A DNA stretch of 64,000 bases, from NCBI GenBank assembly GCA_027603945.1, contig JADIIU010000012.1:62001-126000 (forward strand). Direction: 5' to 3'. The stretch is from Terramyces sp. JEL0728 (Eukaryota > Chytridiomycota > Chytridiomycetes > Rhizophydiales > Terramycetaceae). The number at the start of each line of letters is the position of its first letter. Position 1 is the stretch's first letter. Below the pieces are notes generated by a model. That model worked only from the letters and a program-made list of their open reading frames with translations, was not told the origin of the DNA and did no database searches. Both the position numbers and the translations under genes were made by a program. Shown piece after piece: positions 22,499 through 34,696 of the stretch.

Positions 22499-22603
22499 GT
22501 TTCTGTAGCTCAAATGGTAGAGCGCTCCTCTATCTACGGTTTGAACTCTGTTCACTACTCGTCAACTTCGGAGAGGATGCCTGTTCAAATCAGGTCAGAA
22601 ACA
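22499..22603 (+). tRNA. tRNA-like Pol III unit, isotype unclear
   Basis: Acceptor strands GTTTCTG and CAGAAAC pair perfectly. D-arm GCTC-loop-GAGC is identical to the unit at 12.3 kb. The T-arm GCCTG/CAGGT encloses TTCAAAT, and seven T residues (22606-22612) follow. Between the D- and T-arms lie about 55 bases, so an intron of roughly 30 bases would be needed. The possible anticodon stem CTCC/GGAG is one pair short and the anticodon cannot be fixed. The rest of the 420-base gap between the SDR and BUB1 genes (22391-22810) shows nothing else. Confidence 0.55.
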
Positions 22604-22810
22604 TCTTTTTTTGCCCTACATCGCTCTGCTATTCCTACTTTAGTTTGAGCATTCATAGTTATGAATACTGTAGAACTGCGTACATCAGCTGTTCTATTTG
22701 AAGAACCTAATGAGAGACTTGCACTAAGCAGCCCAACCATTTCAGCACTGTTATTCTCGATTTCGCCAAATAACTACTTTGCAAGTCCGAAACTAATCTT
22801 AAATCTCAAA

Positions 22811-25228
22811 ATGGTCGAGTATGACATGGACGATTTGGAAAAAGAAAAGGAAAACGTCCAAGCAACGAAATACGGATTCAAACCAAAAGTTGTCAGCCAG
22901 GATTATGAGCATTTGCGAAGAATCAAAGAGGCAGAATTGAAAAAAGTAAACAAGGATGATCCCTTGAAGCCATTTATTGACTACATTGAATGGACAACCA
23001 AGCACTTCACCTATACCCATTCTTCGATTCCAAAAGTAACTGAAACCACTGTTCGGGAATTTAGAAAAGATCAAAGGTGAAAATAGTTTAATTGCAGGTA
23101 CAAGAATGATCCTCGCTACGTGGATTTATGGATGAGTGTTGCCCGTAAACAGCCGGATGCTGGTGAGGTGTACAAGTATTTGGCAGTAAATCAAATCGGG
23201 ACTGGTCTTTCAATTTACTATCTTGAATATGCCAGATATTACGAAGGAGGTAAAGACTATGATAGAGCTGATGAGCTGTATCGCCTTGGAATAAGCAGAA
23301 AGGCGGAACCAGTGGATGAAATTGTGAAAGAGTACAACAAGTTTCTCGCTAGAAAGACAAATAACATTCCTCTGGACGAGAAACCACAGCCAAAAAAAAA
23401 AGTACTCCAGCCAAAAACTAGTTCAAAAGACAAATTAAAAGTATTTAGAGATTCGAGCGAGCCTGATGAAATACTCGTTCCTGAGGCATCGACTGGATGG
23501 TCGGATTATAATCTCAAATCAAAGGAAAATGAAGTGGAAGCAGAGAAATGGGCTGGAAACACCTATAAACAAGATTCAGTTGCTCCTTCGAACCCAAAGC
23601 TGAATGTATTCAAAGATGAACATGAAGAAGTAGTGCCAAGGAAGAAACCAAAGATCTTCAAGCCAAAATCACTTCAAGGTTTCTTGGTACTAATCCAGAT
23701 GATATATTGGCTGACCATACTTTCACAGGCGACATGAATGGAAGCGTACTGGTGTCGAAATTGGAACTGCTGCGTATCAAAAACAAGGAATTTTGTTTTG
23801 AAGAAAATAGAGCTATTTCATACGGATATGATATCAAGTCAAAACAGTCAAATTCAAAACCAAAGTTCAAGCCTGCCTCGCCTACCATCAACACAAAAGA
23901 TGCAATGAGAGATATTATGGATATATTTAACGCGCCAATCGAAGGAGACACAGAAGTAGATCAAGTTATATACTACAATCCACAAGATGATGAAACGATA
24001 TCTAGTAAGGTCTACAAGCGATCTAATGACGAGCTGAAACTGGGAGTATTTAAAGATGAAGATTCCGATGAAGATAGCTCCAACCCTGTTGAAACGCTCT
24101 TTTCTGAAACACCAAGAACTGTAAAGAATGTATTTGGCCAACCAGTGCAGATAATGACTCCGGTAACTGAAAAGAGCGAAATGACTTTTCACCATACGAC
24201 ATCCTTTGAGACAATTAGTGAAGAACAAGAACCTGTACATCCATCAGATCCTCACATCAGAGCAGCAATAATGCAGCGATCCTACGACCCGCAAAACAAG
24301 AGTTTCATGTTCCATCCAACCAAAGAATCTACTCTACAAAATGATGGGAAAACAGTAATATTTAATGGACAAAAGTTTCATATCGTCAAGACTCTTTCTG
24401 ACTCTGAATATTCTAAAGTCTATGTACTGCAAAGCAGTTCGAGTTTAGTAATGAAGATTTCCAAACCATCTTCTGGGTGGGAATATTATATTTTACATCA
24501 AATCCACTCCAAGAAAGCTTCGGAATTGGTTATCAGCCCATTGCAGTTTCACTATTACAAGAATGAATCTATTCTTGAATTGCAATACGAGTCTGGCTTG
24601 ACTCTACTAGACCTTTTCCACAGTTGTCGTAATTTAAAGATTGGAAGGGACTCGCCAGGTATATATTTATTAACAAGGCATTGATGAGTTGCTGGTATTG
24701 CATTATTCGATAAAGCTATTGGATATCTCCATCTTTTTGTTCCAAACTGGGTTTATTCACGGTGATTTACGATTAGAAAACTATATAACCAGAAACCAAG
24801 ATTTGGTTCTAGTTGATTTTGGTGCTGCTATCGATCTTAACCAATTCAAGCCTTCTCAGATGTTCCAGATACCAAAATCCGACCAGTTGCCCCACGAAGA
24901 GTGCTGGGAGTGCAGAAATGGAAAGCCATTCAAGTACGAGCCTGACCTTTACAACCTTGCATGTATGATCCACATTCTCTTGTTTGGCAAGCTTTTGCAG
25001 ACCAATCCTCAAACGGCTACTAAAGACAAAATCAGAGTCGTTAGCAAGTTTGAAAAGGATTGGAATATTGAACTGTGGAACAATTTGTTTATATACTTGC
25101 TAAACTCCTCAGAGTGGAGCGAATTGAAAGAGTATAGAGATGCAATGTCAGAGTATTTGGATCAGCACGAGAGAAAGTTGGAGTTGGACGGGTACCTGCA
25201 AGAACTCGAATTTATTTCAAATAGCTAA
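22811..25228 (+). CDS. BUB1: BUB1/MAD3 spindle checkpoint kinase
   Basis: Four exons, 785 residues; introns 23077-23097, 23679-23698 and 24659-24677 (21, 20, 19 nt). A KEN box lies at residues 13-15. The MAD3/BUB1 homology region 1 (TPR-like) spans ~45-175: DDPLKPFIDYIEWTTKHF, then NDPRYVDLWM and YYEGGKDYDRADELYRLGI. A disordered middle has a second KEN and three repeats of a V-F-K/R-D motif (LKVFRDS, LNVFKDE, LGVFKDE), resembling cyclin/Cdc20-binding motifs. The C-terminal kinase keeps VMKI (Lys), HGDLRLENY and DFGAA. BUB1 phosphorylates H2A and recruits checkpoint proteins to kinetochores. The upstream in-frame ATGs before 22811 encode no conserved sequence. Confidence 0.92.
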
Positions 25229-25312
25229 TAAACTGAATCCTGTGAATTTTATGACTAAGTATTTAATCGCGATGTCAGTTTCATCACCATCGACGATTTT
25301 CCAAATTTGCAA

Positions 25313-26558
25313 ATGGGAAAACTAACAATTGTAATTAAATTGGGAACTTCAAGTATATGCGACGAAAAAACATTTATTCCAAAGCTATCGAATTTGTCTC
25401 TGCTGGTAGAAACTATTGCCCAGCTACGAGAAGAAGGACATCGGGTAGTACTTGTCAGTTCGGGTGCAGTGGGGATGGGATTACGACGGCTGAAATTATC
25501 TAAACGACCAAAACATCTATCTCAGATACAAGTATTAATACTTAATAAAGGCAGCAGCGGCAGTTGGACAGGGACGATTAATCGCATTATATGATTCCTT
25601 GTTTGCGCAATTTCATCTTCCAATCGCTCAAATACTCTTATCACGGGACAATCTATGTGATGTACCTGTATTTAATATTAGCGATCACCATACCTGAATG
25701 CGTGTAATACCTTGCGCGAATTGTTGGCTTACAACACTATCCCAATTATTAACGAGAATGATTCGGTTTCGAGTAGCGAAATCCGGTTTGGAGATAACGA
25801 TTCGCTGTCAGCGGTAGTTGCTGGAATGGTTCACGCTGATTATTTATTTTTGTTGACGGATGTGGACTCGCTATACACTGATAACCCAAGGAATAATCCT
25901 GATGCAGCTAGGATTAAGGTGGTAAAGGATATTTCAGTGTTAAAAGAGCAAGGTTATATTTCTTAACATAGTCAATGTTTCATCTCCTGGTTCTTCGGTG
26001 GGCACGGGTGGAATGATAACCAAATTGATTGCTGCCGAATTATCTATTAGTGCTGGCTGTAATATGATTATTACCATTGGATCCAAACCAAATTTGATTG
26101 GGACAATAATAAGGGAAATCCAAGAAAATGAGAATAAGCAAGATTATGAACCAAGCCATGGAACCCTATTCCTCGCAAGGGAAAAGCCAATGGATGATAG
26201 ACAATGGTGGATCTTGCATAGTTTGGCTACAGCAGGAAAACTCGTTGTGGATGAAGGATGTTCTATTGCAATTACAAGAAAAAGTAGGGGTTCGCTGTTT
26301 GCCGCCGGTATAAAGCAAGTTGTCGGAAGCTTCAACGCTCTTCAATGTGTCAAAATTGTAAAGACTGAAAAGCGAATCACAAGTGATGGAAAAGAAGAAG
26401 AATATGAGCGCGAGATAGGAAGAGGGTTGGCCAACTATTCTTCTTTGGAAATTCAGAGAATTATGGGCTCTCATTCGAAAGATATCGCTGAAATTCTTGG
26501 GTATCGCGAAACGGAATATGTAATTTCAAGAGACAATATGGCAATCATCGCACAATAA
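25313..26558 (+). CDS. PRO1: glutamate 5-kinase with PUA domain
   Basis: Four exons, 395 residues; introns 25532-25550, 25662-25681 and 25953-25971 (19, 20, 19 nt). The amino-acid kinase domain starts [10 protein letters not shown], then [22 protein letters not shown] and [27 protein letters not shown] and [12 protein letters not shown] complete it. The PUA domain runs from about residue 275 ([20 protein letters not shown]). The enzyme phosphorylates glutamate, the first step of proline synthesis. A separate kinase (not fused to the reductase as in animal and plant P5CS) is the fungal and bacterial arrangement. Its 3' end converges on the WD gene. Confidence 0.96.
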
Positions 26559-26615
26559 AGTATAATATCGGTAATCATTCGCGAATAGCTATTTCAAAAG
26601 TATATTTACAATACA

Positions 26616-27437
26616 TTAAACTTTCCACACAGATATGCGGGCATCGTCTGATCCAGCACACAATATTGTAGTCGCCTTTTTCAAGTCTACTTTTCCTACA
26701 GCTAGACATCTAATGGATTCTCTGTGTTCGTTAAAGTACTCTGTATCCTGCTCTATTTTAACAATTGAGGAATCCCAGCAACCACCAAAAATGGTTCCAT
26801 TCGACGCTACTAGTTGCGATACTCCTGGACTCTGCAACTCTAATTTTTGTGCTTCGTCTCCTTTGATTTTAGCTATATACGCTTCCGCTCCAGCACAATA
26901 CAAGTATTTGTCGAAAGTTAAAGCCAAAAGCGGTTCGTTCATCGCTTTAATTGCTCTGGCACTCTCTTTTCCAAACTCTATAACACTTCCATCTTCAAAT
27001 CCACCATAGATCGTGTTTTTGTTAATGAGCAGCGATAGACAGTGTCCATACTTTTTATCCAACTGTATTTCTCTTTCAATGTGCATTCCGTCTAATCGCA
27101 ATACCACCAGTGAATATTCCAAAGGATAAACCATAATTTCTTGGTTGATCGCAAATCCACAAAATGACAGAGAGTAAGATGGAAATTGCCCCATCAATTC
27201 ATTGTTACTATTCCATATCCTAATTAAATCGTCTCTTCCTTGCGAATAAAATCTATTTTGAATGGCAGTCTTTAAAATTGAAGAACTGTGGGCTTTCCAT
27301 GATGCAATTGGACGTCGAATTTCCAAATCCCAGTAAATCAGGTTCCCTTCTGAATCTCCTGATAAGATATGATTGTCCTGGATTGATATTGAAGTTATGC
27401 CAGCTGGATGTCCTCGAAGTGAGAAAATGAGATCCAT
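26616..27437 (-). CDS. ASA1: WD40 protein ASA1/GNB1L-like
   Basis: Intronless, 273 residues made of about six to seven WD-type repeats: LRGHPAGITSISI...LSGDSEGNLIYWDL, then SQGRDDLIRIW. A central region follows, then IYGGFEDGSVIEF and the final CAGSDDARISVWKV. The order and the RDDL/SQGRD feature match ASTRA-associated protein 1 (ASA1, human GNB1L). These help mature PIKK kinases with the TTT-R2TP chaperones. WD proteins are easily confused, so the orthology is probable only. Confidence 0.75.
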   Translation of the reverse strand: MDLIFSLRGHPAGITSISIQDNHILSGDSEGNLIYWDLEIRRPIASWKAHSSSILKTAIQNRFYSQGRDDLIRIWNSNNELMGQFPSYSLSFCGFAINQEIMVYPLEYSLVVLRLDGMHIEREIQLDKKYGHCLSLLINKNTIYGGFEDGSVIEFGKESARAIKAMNEPLLALTFDKYLYCAGAEAYIAKIKGDEAQKLELQSPGVSQLVASNGTIFGGCWDSSIVKIEQDTEYFNEHRESIRCLAVGKVDLKKATTILCAGSDDARISVWKV

Positions 27438-27470
27438 CTTTAAAAAGTAAGAATATGTTGGGTTTATTAG

Positions 27471-29358
27471 CTAATCATCTTGATCAAATTCTTTCCAATA
27501 TAAATCAAGGCAGTAGCTCTCTAGTCCCGCAACTGCTTTCTCTAGGTCATCGTTCACAATAACATGATCTACTCCTTCATAATTTTGAGCCTCTTTCGCC
27601 TTAGTAACCCACTGCTGGTGATCATTTTCGTTATATCCAACCCTTTTTGCTAGTCTCTGCTCGAGGATATGAATACTGGAAGTAGTTACCATAATGTATC
27701 TTGGTTTCAACGAAGATTTTTGAATTGCAATCATTCCCTATTATTAGTCCCGATTACTTCATATTCCAACACAAGGATACAGATTTTCCCCTGCTCGGTA
27801 ACTCTATCTATAGACTCCATACTGGTTCCATACATGTTTCCGAAAAGAGTAACCATTTCGATAAATTTCCCTTCTTGATTCATTTGGAGCATCTCTTTCT
27901 TTGATACAAACCAGTAATGCACTCCGTGTTCTTCGCCAGGTCTCGGTTTCCGTGTTGTGTGCGATATCGATAATCCATATATGTGTGGGTGGTCTCGTAA
28001 TAATCTTGCCGCCAGTGTTCTCTTTCCACTGCCGCTTGGACCGCAAAGCACTATTGGTCTCAATCGCTTTACCCTCATTAAATCTTCAGCTTTTATTCTT
28101 GCGTATGCAAGCGCCTGCTGTTTCGTTTGATGCTGGTGCTGTTTGCTAATCTTTACGGCCGTTGGTGGATCGTAGATATTGACTGCTGCTACTTTTTCTT
28201 CTGGAGTAACTGGAATTGCATTCAATACTGTCAGCCTTGGGATCAAAAATATGGTTTTAAGTCGAAAACTAAGGGGATAGTAAGCATTGTTGTGGATTGG
28301 GAAATCGCTCTCTGTATCCGGATGTATTTTCAGCGTATCTTGTATTGGGTTCAATGTAATTTTTAAATTTCGTAACAGTGGAAGAGTTGAAAGTTGAGAA
28401 ACCATTTCGGCATCATCAATGAGATTACTTTCCAAATCTAGCAAGTTCAAATGTGGGTGTGCAGCCAGGCAGCTTATATTTTGAATCTTGTTTGATGATG
28501 CATACAGCTCTTGCAATTTTGTAAGCGATTTTGCAATTTCAATGCATTCGATATCATTGCTTTGCTAGTTTTAGCAATAAATACTATATTCAAGTACTTG
28601 AGTGGCAATCCGGCGAGTGGAGCGATATTTTGTACTCTGTTCCTGGCAAATGTCAGGTACTTGAGGTTGCAACATTCTGACAATCCAGACACATCCGTAA
28701 CCAAGTTATCAATCATTAATTATTTGCTACCATCAAATGCTAGCCGAGTCAAGAATCTGTGAATTGACATATCCCCAATGTCTAGAATATGGTTCTGGGA
28801 TAGATTCACATCCTGCAAGTTGAATGGTGCAGGCTCAAATACAATACTATCTGACAGGTCATTATCCGATAGATCAACTTGAATTAAATATTTCATGGAT
28901 GCAAGAGGAGAAATGTCTTGTTAATCGAAAGATACCTTTAATTTTGTTTCCCCGCAGCTCCAGAGTAAATAAATAGGCAAATTCAGAGAGACCGCTTATA
29001 TCTACCAAGCTCCGAAACTAGATTAGCAATTGTATACTGGTAGGGATAGTTTGTGATAGACGCTTTTGAGATGGTCTGGCGATGGGCCAATTTCTGACAA
29101 TCCCTGCTTTAACAAATCCATAGAGAATGGTAACAAGTCGACTCTTTTTTGAAATACATTAACCAAATCGTCGAATTCCTCCTCTTCCATCTCCTCCACA
29201 GACTTTTCCACAATTTCACGAGTTGGGGCTTCAGTTGCATTTTGCTCCGTCCTGTCCGTCGATTCCTGAGGAGGTAATGGTACAATTATAGACGTCTTTG
29301 GCGCTTCCGCACTGCTAATTCTTGATGCGGACGCTTTCTTTGCCGACCTTGTTGCCAT
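27471..29358 (-). CDS. LRRGUK: leucine-rich repeat / guanylate kinase protein
   Basis: Six exons, 595 residues; introns 29018-29037, 28917-28935, 28710-28730, 28565-28584 and 27738-27757. After an Ala/Ser-rich start and acidic stretch comes a helix (LLKQGLSEIGPSPDHLKSVY). About eight SDS22-type leucine-rich repeats follow (e.g. LKYLTFARNRVQNIAPLAGL). The guanylate kinase domain begins with P-loop CGPSGSGKRTLAARLL and TTRKPRPGEEHGVHYWFVS. It is the LRRGUK architecture, known from animals where it acts in sperm tail and manchette formation; the gene tracks with flagella. The third intron appears to end in TG: only that boundary restores the repeat DNLVTDVSGLSECCNLKYL. Start 29358 was chosen over an upstream hydrophobic extension. 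Confidence 0.88.
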
Positions 29359-29514
29359 TTGTCGCGACGTGATAAAGATTTTTGACACTAACCATGAATA
29401 AAATATTACTATATTGTTTATTACGATTACCAAAATATAGATAAAAAGGAAATAACAAAAAATTAAAAGTATTCCATATTCTTTCAAGGGTATATGAAAG
29501 CATAAGCACAGGAA

Positions 29515-31489
29515 TCATAAGACGATATTATACCCAGAGTTATTGATCATTGCCTGGGGATTAAATTTGTGTTGGGCCAATCTAATGTACTTTTCACAAA
29601 GAGAAGCAACTCGCTGTCCATACTTTGAGGCTCTTAAAACAGGTATATGTGGGGCTAGAAGCTTTACGCAAGAATCGCGCTGGCTGCTTTCAGCTACCGA
29701 CAAGACATTCTGAACAACATAGTTTCCGTATTGGTTGTTCATCATAGATAGAATATACGGACATCTAGGTTAAAAATAGCTACTCTCTGTCTGGTTCTAC
29801 CTTGATGATCTCTTCTACAAATTGTTGTAAATCTCTTTTAGACGCAATTTTTACACATTTTTCTACAACTTTGCTGGCATATTGATCAATGCTCATCTCG
29901 AAAACGTTTTCTAGAACTACACTGATGATATGGTTTTGTTCGGAAGACAGGCCATGTTCTAAAATATGCTGGATAACCCAGTTACCCCATTGACCTATTG
30001 TTAGAATTATGAAACCTTTAGCAATGTCAGCAGTGCAAGCAAAGATTTCGTTGATCACCTGCAGCTTTTCTAGTTGGCTGCAGTGTTCAAATATACACTG
30101 AACAACCAAACTTCCATTTTCATCGTTAGCAATTGCAGCCCATTGGCCAACCACAGAGTTCTGGATGTAGTCCATGATGGAAGGAGCACCAGGATTCCAT
30201 TTGATTTCAAATACGCGTTGCCAAACATGGCAGGCAAATCTATGAGTAAAGGTTTCTGGAATAGACTGGAACAGTTCGGATATTAGCATTAGTTTGACCT
30301 CTTGACCGAGTTTCTCGATGGCTTTTTGCATTACATGGCATCCAAATCGATCACACGATAGTTGCACGACATGACCGCGCATCTTTGAGCACAGGGCTTG
30401 GATTTGTTCATCGGTGCCGCACTCTAAACAGCATTGGATCAAAAAGTTGCCAAACCTGTTTTTCATTAACGACAGCACATGACCCATGATAGCTTCAAAT
30501 ATCAACGATTTGACTTCATGGTTTTCTACTCGAAGTCTCTGCTGCAAGAAGATTGAACAGGGCTGATCATTAGTTTTAACAATCTTTTCTACTAGATTCT
30601 ATGGTTACGACAGGTGTACCTTGAATGTGGTTTTGTATTCTTTGGTATCATTAAATGCTTGAGTATTGAAATTAGCAAGTGTGCTGTTGAGTAGTTGAGG
30701 ATCGCTGTAGTTTACATCTTGGAGACCAGGGAGACTGCTGCTTGATAGGGATTTTACTGGAGCTCTCGGTGCTGTTGTGTTAATGGGAGTCCAAATTTGT
30801 CGAAAGTAGTCTGCAGAAGCCAGCTCAGGATCAGATCCATTTCGTTTTGGTTCAGTCTTTGTGGTCCATAAACTGTCTGCCTGAGGAAGTTGGATAAATG
30901 GTCTTTCTTCTATGCGCGGAATAGCAGGCTCCGACTTTATCTTCATTGGAAAGCCTTCTGGTTGTCTAGACATTTCAAAGCTTGGAGCTTGGAAAAGAGT
31001 TGAGCGCGATGACTGCATAGAGTAAGTGCTCTCTTTAGCTGACTGAATATCCATCGCATCTAGTGCCTACAGTTAATCTCTCTGTACATTACGCAGCTCT
31101 GTGATTGTTACTTCACTGCTGTTTAGTTCTTTTGAATATTGCGCAAGTAAACCGTTCTTTTCCTGCACTTGTTTTCTCAACTTGAGACATTCTCGTTGTA
31201 GGGCTTGTAGTTGCTACCGTTAAATATCTAGTACTTTTGAGCGTGTCGAATAACCTCTATAATTAGCCTGAATCGTCGTTGCTGCAGAATTAAAAGTTGG
31301 GCTGTTGATATTGTATTTGAAATAAGTATCTTCCATCAAGAATGGAAATGAAAACTTGATTGAGTCTTGAATCGCGTCCTTTACAGTAATATCTGGTTCT
31401 CCGTGCGTTATCATCCAAGTAGTACAAAATTTGTGCGATTCCAAGATAAACTCTTTTCGTGATTTTGTTTGTTTATAACTCACAAGCAT
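29515..31489 (-). CDS. IQ-motif / coiled-coil / PUF-repeat RNA-binding protein
   Basis: Five exons, 630 residues; introns 31214-31234, 31067-31087, 30599-30619 and 29765-29783 (21, 21, 21, 19 nt). An N-terminal helical region is followed by an IQ calmodulin-binding motif IQANYRGYSTR (residues 73-83). A coiled coil comes next (LQRECLKLRKQVQEKNGLLA) and a disordered Ser/Pro stretch. From ~residue 275 there are eight PUF repeats, including FGNFLIQCCLE, FGCHVMQKAIE and YGNYVVQNVLS. PUF domains bind UGUA-type elements in mRNA 3' UTRs. The joining of the IQ part to the PUF part rests on two good 21-nt introns in frame. If they are wrong, these are two adjacent genes. Confidence 0.8.
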
Positions 31490-31958
31490 TAAAAATAGTC
31501 ACGGGGTTTTGACCCCTCAAAATTAATCTCAGCAAATTGAGATACAATATTAAATGAGTAATTAAAAATGAGATTAAAACATTTTTGGGTTGGAAAGCAG
31601 GAAATATAAAAGTTGCAAATTCAGCAGAAAGTATGCCGAGACGATGAGATCTGTTTTCTGGATAAAGTTTTCCCGCTAGTATACTAACCTACAGTTGATC
31701 GATATCCTACTCGGCAAATATCTTGTTGGACTGCCGTCTAGAGCTCATTTTGAAAATACAAATTTTACTGTTGAAATGGCAATCATAGAGGCTCTGACGC
31801 ACCGACTGCGACCTTGTTCCGAAAAGATTGCAAAGTTTAAATTAAATCCATAATTGATTGCTCATGAACCATATTGGGTAACTTGGAATAATGGATGCGG
31901 GGATTGAGACAAAGGATGCCGCATTACTGGCGAAAAGTAAGGTGGATCTTGCCCAATA
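31490..31958. other. gap with weak open segments
   Basis: 469 bases upstream of two divergent genes. A segment around 31695-31851 stays open on the plus strand and looks mildly coding (LLGKYLVGLPSRAHFENTN, EALTHRLRPCSEKI). It would need an unusual ~42-nt intron to gain an ATG. A further ATG at 31891 could be a 5' exon of the LRR gene through a 32-nt intron. Neither is supported enough to call. Confidence 0.3.
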
Positions 31959-33319
31959 ATGGACCAAGAAGAAGATTTACTCGATGAAATGCCAAGCCAG
32001 GGATTTTATTCCTCTGTGGAAGAACTAGGAAGAAAGTACAAGTACAAGAACAAACTATCAGACAAAGACTTTAAATTACTATGTAATCAGCTGAAATTTG
32101 CGGATATAATTCAAATTAATAAAATATGGGTCGATCATTTGGATCTAGTAGCGCCAGTACTGGAAAAATCCATGCTGAATGAAATACAACTCAAAGATGT
32201 CAACCTGTCAAACGCATTGATTGGAACGATTTCAAAAATCCTGGCAAAAAATTCCACAATATTCCATTTACGAGTTGAAGGTTATTAGATCTTAATATAG
32301 ACATTGAACTTGTTCCAAATTTCGTAGATTCGTTGAAAAGCTGCTCTGTGCAGTTCTTGCAGTTTGTTAACTCGCCATTCAATTTAAATCTCACATTACC
32401 AAAAACCCTAGCGACAATAGCACTTGAAAAGATTAAATTAACCGTCAACGAGTGTAAATCTATCGGCAAAATATTAGGAGAACACAAGACCCTTTCAAGT
32501 GTAATATTGATTGAAAACAACCTCCATTCCGACCATATCTGCGTGCTAATTGATGGAATTAAAGTCAGTCAATCGATAAAGCTGCTCGAAATACAAGAGA
32601 ATCATGTAGGATCAAAAGGTCTAAAGGCAATTGGAGAATACTTGACTCTGACTACAAAATTAGAGCGATTGAAAATTACAGAATTTGATTCGGAAAAAGA
32701 TGGGCTATTTCATTTATCAAGCGGTTTAAAATCTAATAACAGCCTTACTGTGTTGTCGTTATCTACTTCAAACCAGGATAAAACGGATGCATCATGGATA
32801 TTCAAATCCCTGCGATTCAACTGTGTGCTCCAAACGCTATCGGTATCTTTTAACGACGCTTTTGAAACCAAAGAACTCGATCAAGAAATACTCGCAATGA
32901 TACAAAGAAACAAAAGTTTACATTCGTTCAATATTTCAGATTTTGAGAACCACAGCAAAATGATAAGGTTAATCAAGGAAAATCTGGATTATAACTCTTA
33001 TTTGACTGATATTTCACTTGATCACCAGCCAGATGAAGAATTGGAAGAGATTTTAGATAGGAATATCAATCTTCAGACTGAACAGGCTAAACAGTTCTTG
33101 GTATGTTGTAGGTCGGTTGCATTGCTATCTTTGCCTCATGAATTGAAGCGGCATGTGTTTGAGATGCTCTGCAAGACGTGTTTGATACCCATTTCTTCAA
33201 TTGATCCTTTGGCTGACACATTTCTCAATGTTAAATCAATTGGATATTTTGATTTGTCAATGTGGTTCTCTGAACATGCATTAAGTTCTCAATGCTGCAC
33301 CTTTTTGTCGTCCAAGTAA
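31959..33319 (+). CDS. leucine-rich-repeat (RNI-like) protein
   Basis: Two exons split by a 20-nt intron (32281-32300), 446 residues. The body is a series of ~28-residue ribonuclease-inhibitor-type leucine-rich repeats (LSSVILIENNLHSDHICVLI, IKLLEIQENHVGSKGLKAIG, LTVLSLSTS). The C-terminus has a helical segment (HELKRHVFEMLCKTCLIPIS) that may cap the repeats or resemble an F-box-like helix. No enzymatic motif is seen. Function is unknown, probably protein binding. The start could be extended upstream to 31891. Its stop lies 43 bases from the convergent CDC50 stop. Confidence 0.75.
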
Positions 33320-33362
33320 TATATTATGCAATGTTACACAATTGAATAACAGAAAATTAAGT

Positions 33363-34654
33363 TTATTGCCCAGATAATAAAGAGTTTTGCTCGGGTCTGC
33401 TAGGAGCATTTTGGTTCCACGACAACAAGGTATGGTCTCCAAGTTTTCTACGTTAAAACAACTGTACCTTGGGTTGACCAAGTTTCTAATCAAGAAGGCA
33501 ATACCTAAAGCAACACACAGTGTGCCTACTACGACATACGCAGACCCCAAAAAGTAGTTCTTTCCTCCGAGAATGGAAGTGGAGGACAATACGATGGATT
33601 TGGTGCCACCAAACTTGTTACAATCAAAATCTATTGTTATTTTCAATTACTTTGTACAATAACCATTTGCCATAACCCGTAGTTTAATTGATTTTGAGAA
33701 TTTACACCATATAATTTTCTAAAGGTTGGCAGACCGGCAGTTCTCATCCATACTTGGAAATGCTCCCAGGTATTGAGGTTAGGGAAATTGTCAGCAGTAT
33801 ACCCGTTCTTCCATTGAGGGAAAGCTTCTCGCCAGAATGGTGGCGGAATAACTTGCTGAGTCAAATTGGGAAAGTTGGTAGTGTCAGTCAAATAGTTTGA
33901 TTTTCCATATTTATCAGCGTCCGAAGGCCATGCAATCCCTTTTGATGAAATATTATACAATACAGTGTTAGATGGCTCCGTGGACGAACAAATTCCTTCA
34001 GAGTCAATACAAGTAATATTGTTGTAAATATCGTCTGCGGTCAATGACTAGATACCTGAAAACAATGAATTGGCAATCAGCCCGCATGGGTAATAAACTG
34101 CATTTGACATTGATTTGACCGTTACCCCATTCACAACAACGTCCTCTGGTTTCGACAAGGTATCCACTGGATAACATAATGAATTAATACTCCCAGCTGG
34201 CACTGCATTTCCCTTTAATTGATTCAAATCAAACGATTTCACGTATTTTCTGTTATTTTGGTAAAAGTTGGTCAATCGGTAATACAAATAAACTGGCGCA
34301 TTGATTGTCTTTGTAACTTGAAATTGGATAGTACACTCGTTTGTACTACTATTAAATTTCCACTTGTGAATTCCATTATTTTCTGTTGGAGTAGTAAACG
34401 AAGCGTTGGCTTTGTTGCAATTTGTATAGTCGAATACGGTTTGGTGTACCTGGTGTTAGTAATAATTACATTGTCGGAGGCGATATACAATACAGCACCA
34501 ATAGGTATGAAAATCAGTCCAATAATGAAAAAGGCTGGAATAACAGATTTTGGAGTTAGTAGCGGTTGCCAGGATTTGAGACGCTGCTGTTTGAATGATG
34601 TGTCTATGTCAACAGTTTATTACTTTCTGGCTTTTTGCTTTCATTTGGAGGCAT
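33363..34654 (-). CDS. CDC50: CDC50/LEM3-family flippase subunit
   Basis: Six exons, 396 residues; introns 34604-34623, 34450-34469, 34035-34055, 33631-33650 and 33448-33467 (20, 20, 21, 20, 20 nt). Two helices flank a large lumenal domain with Cys pairs and several N-glycosylation sites. Diagnostic segments are [52 protein letters not shown] and [16 protein letters not shown]. The C-terminus is [16 protein letters not shown]50 proteins are obligate partners of P4-ATPase lipid flippases in Golgi, endosome and plasma membranes. With five introns it is a clean test set for the short-intron rule, since every junction falls in conserved sequence. Confidence 0.96.
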
Positions 34655-34696
34655 TTTAGTTTAGTTTTTCGTGGTGAATTTGAAGCAAGCCACAAT

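Noticed and set aside
31695..31851. Small gene upstream of the LRR gene
   Set aside because: Needs a non-typical 42-nt intron and a three-codon first exon; no family match.
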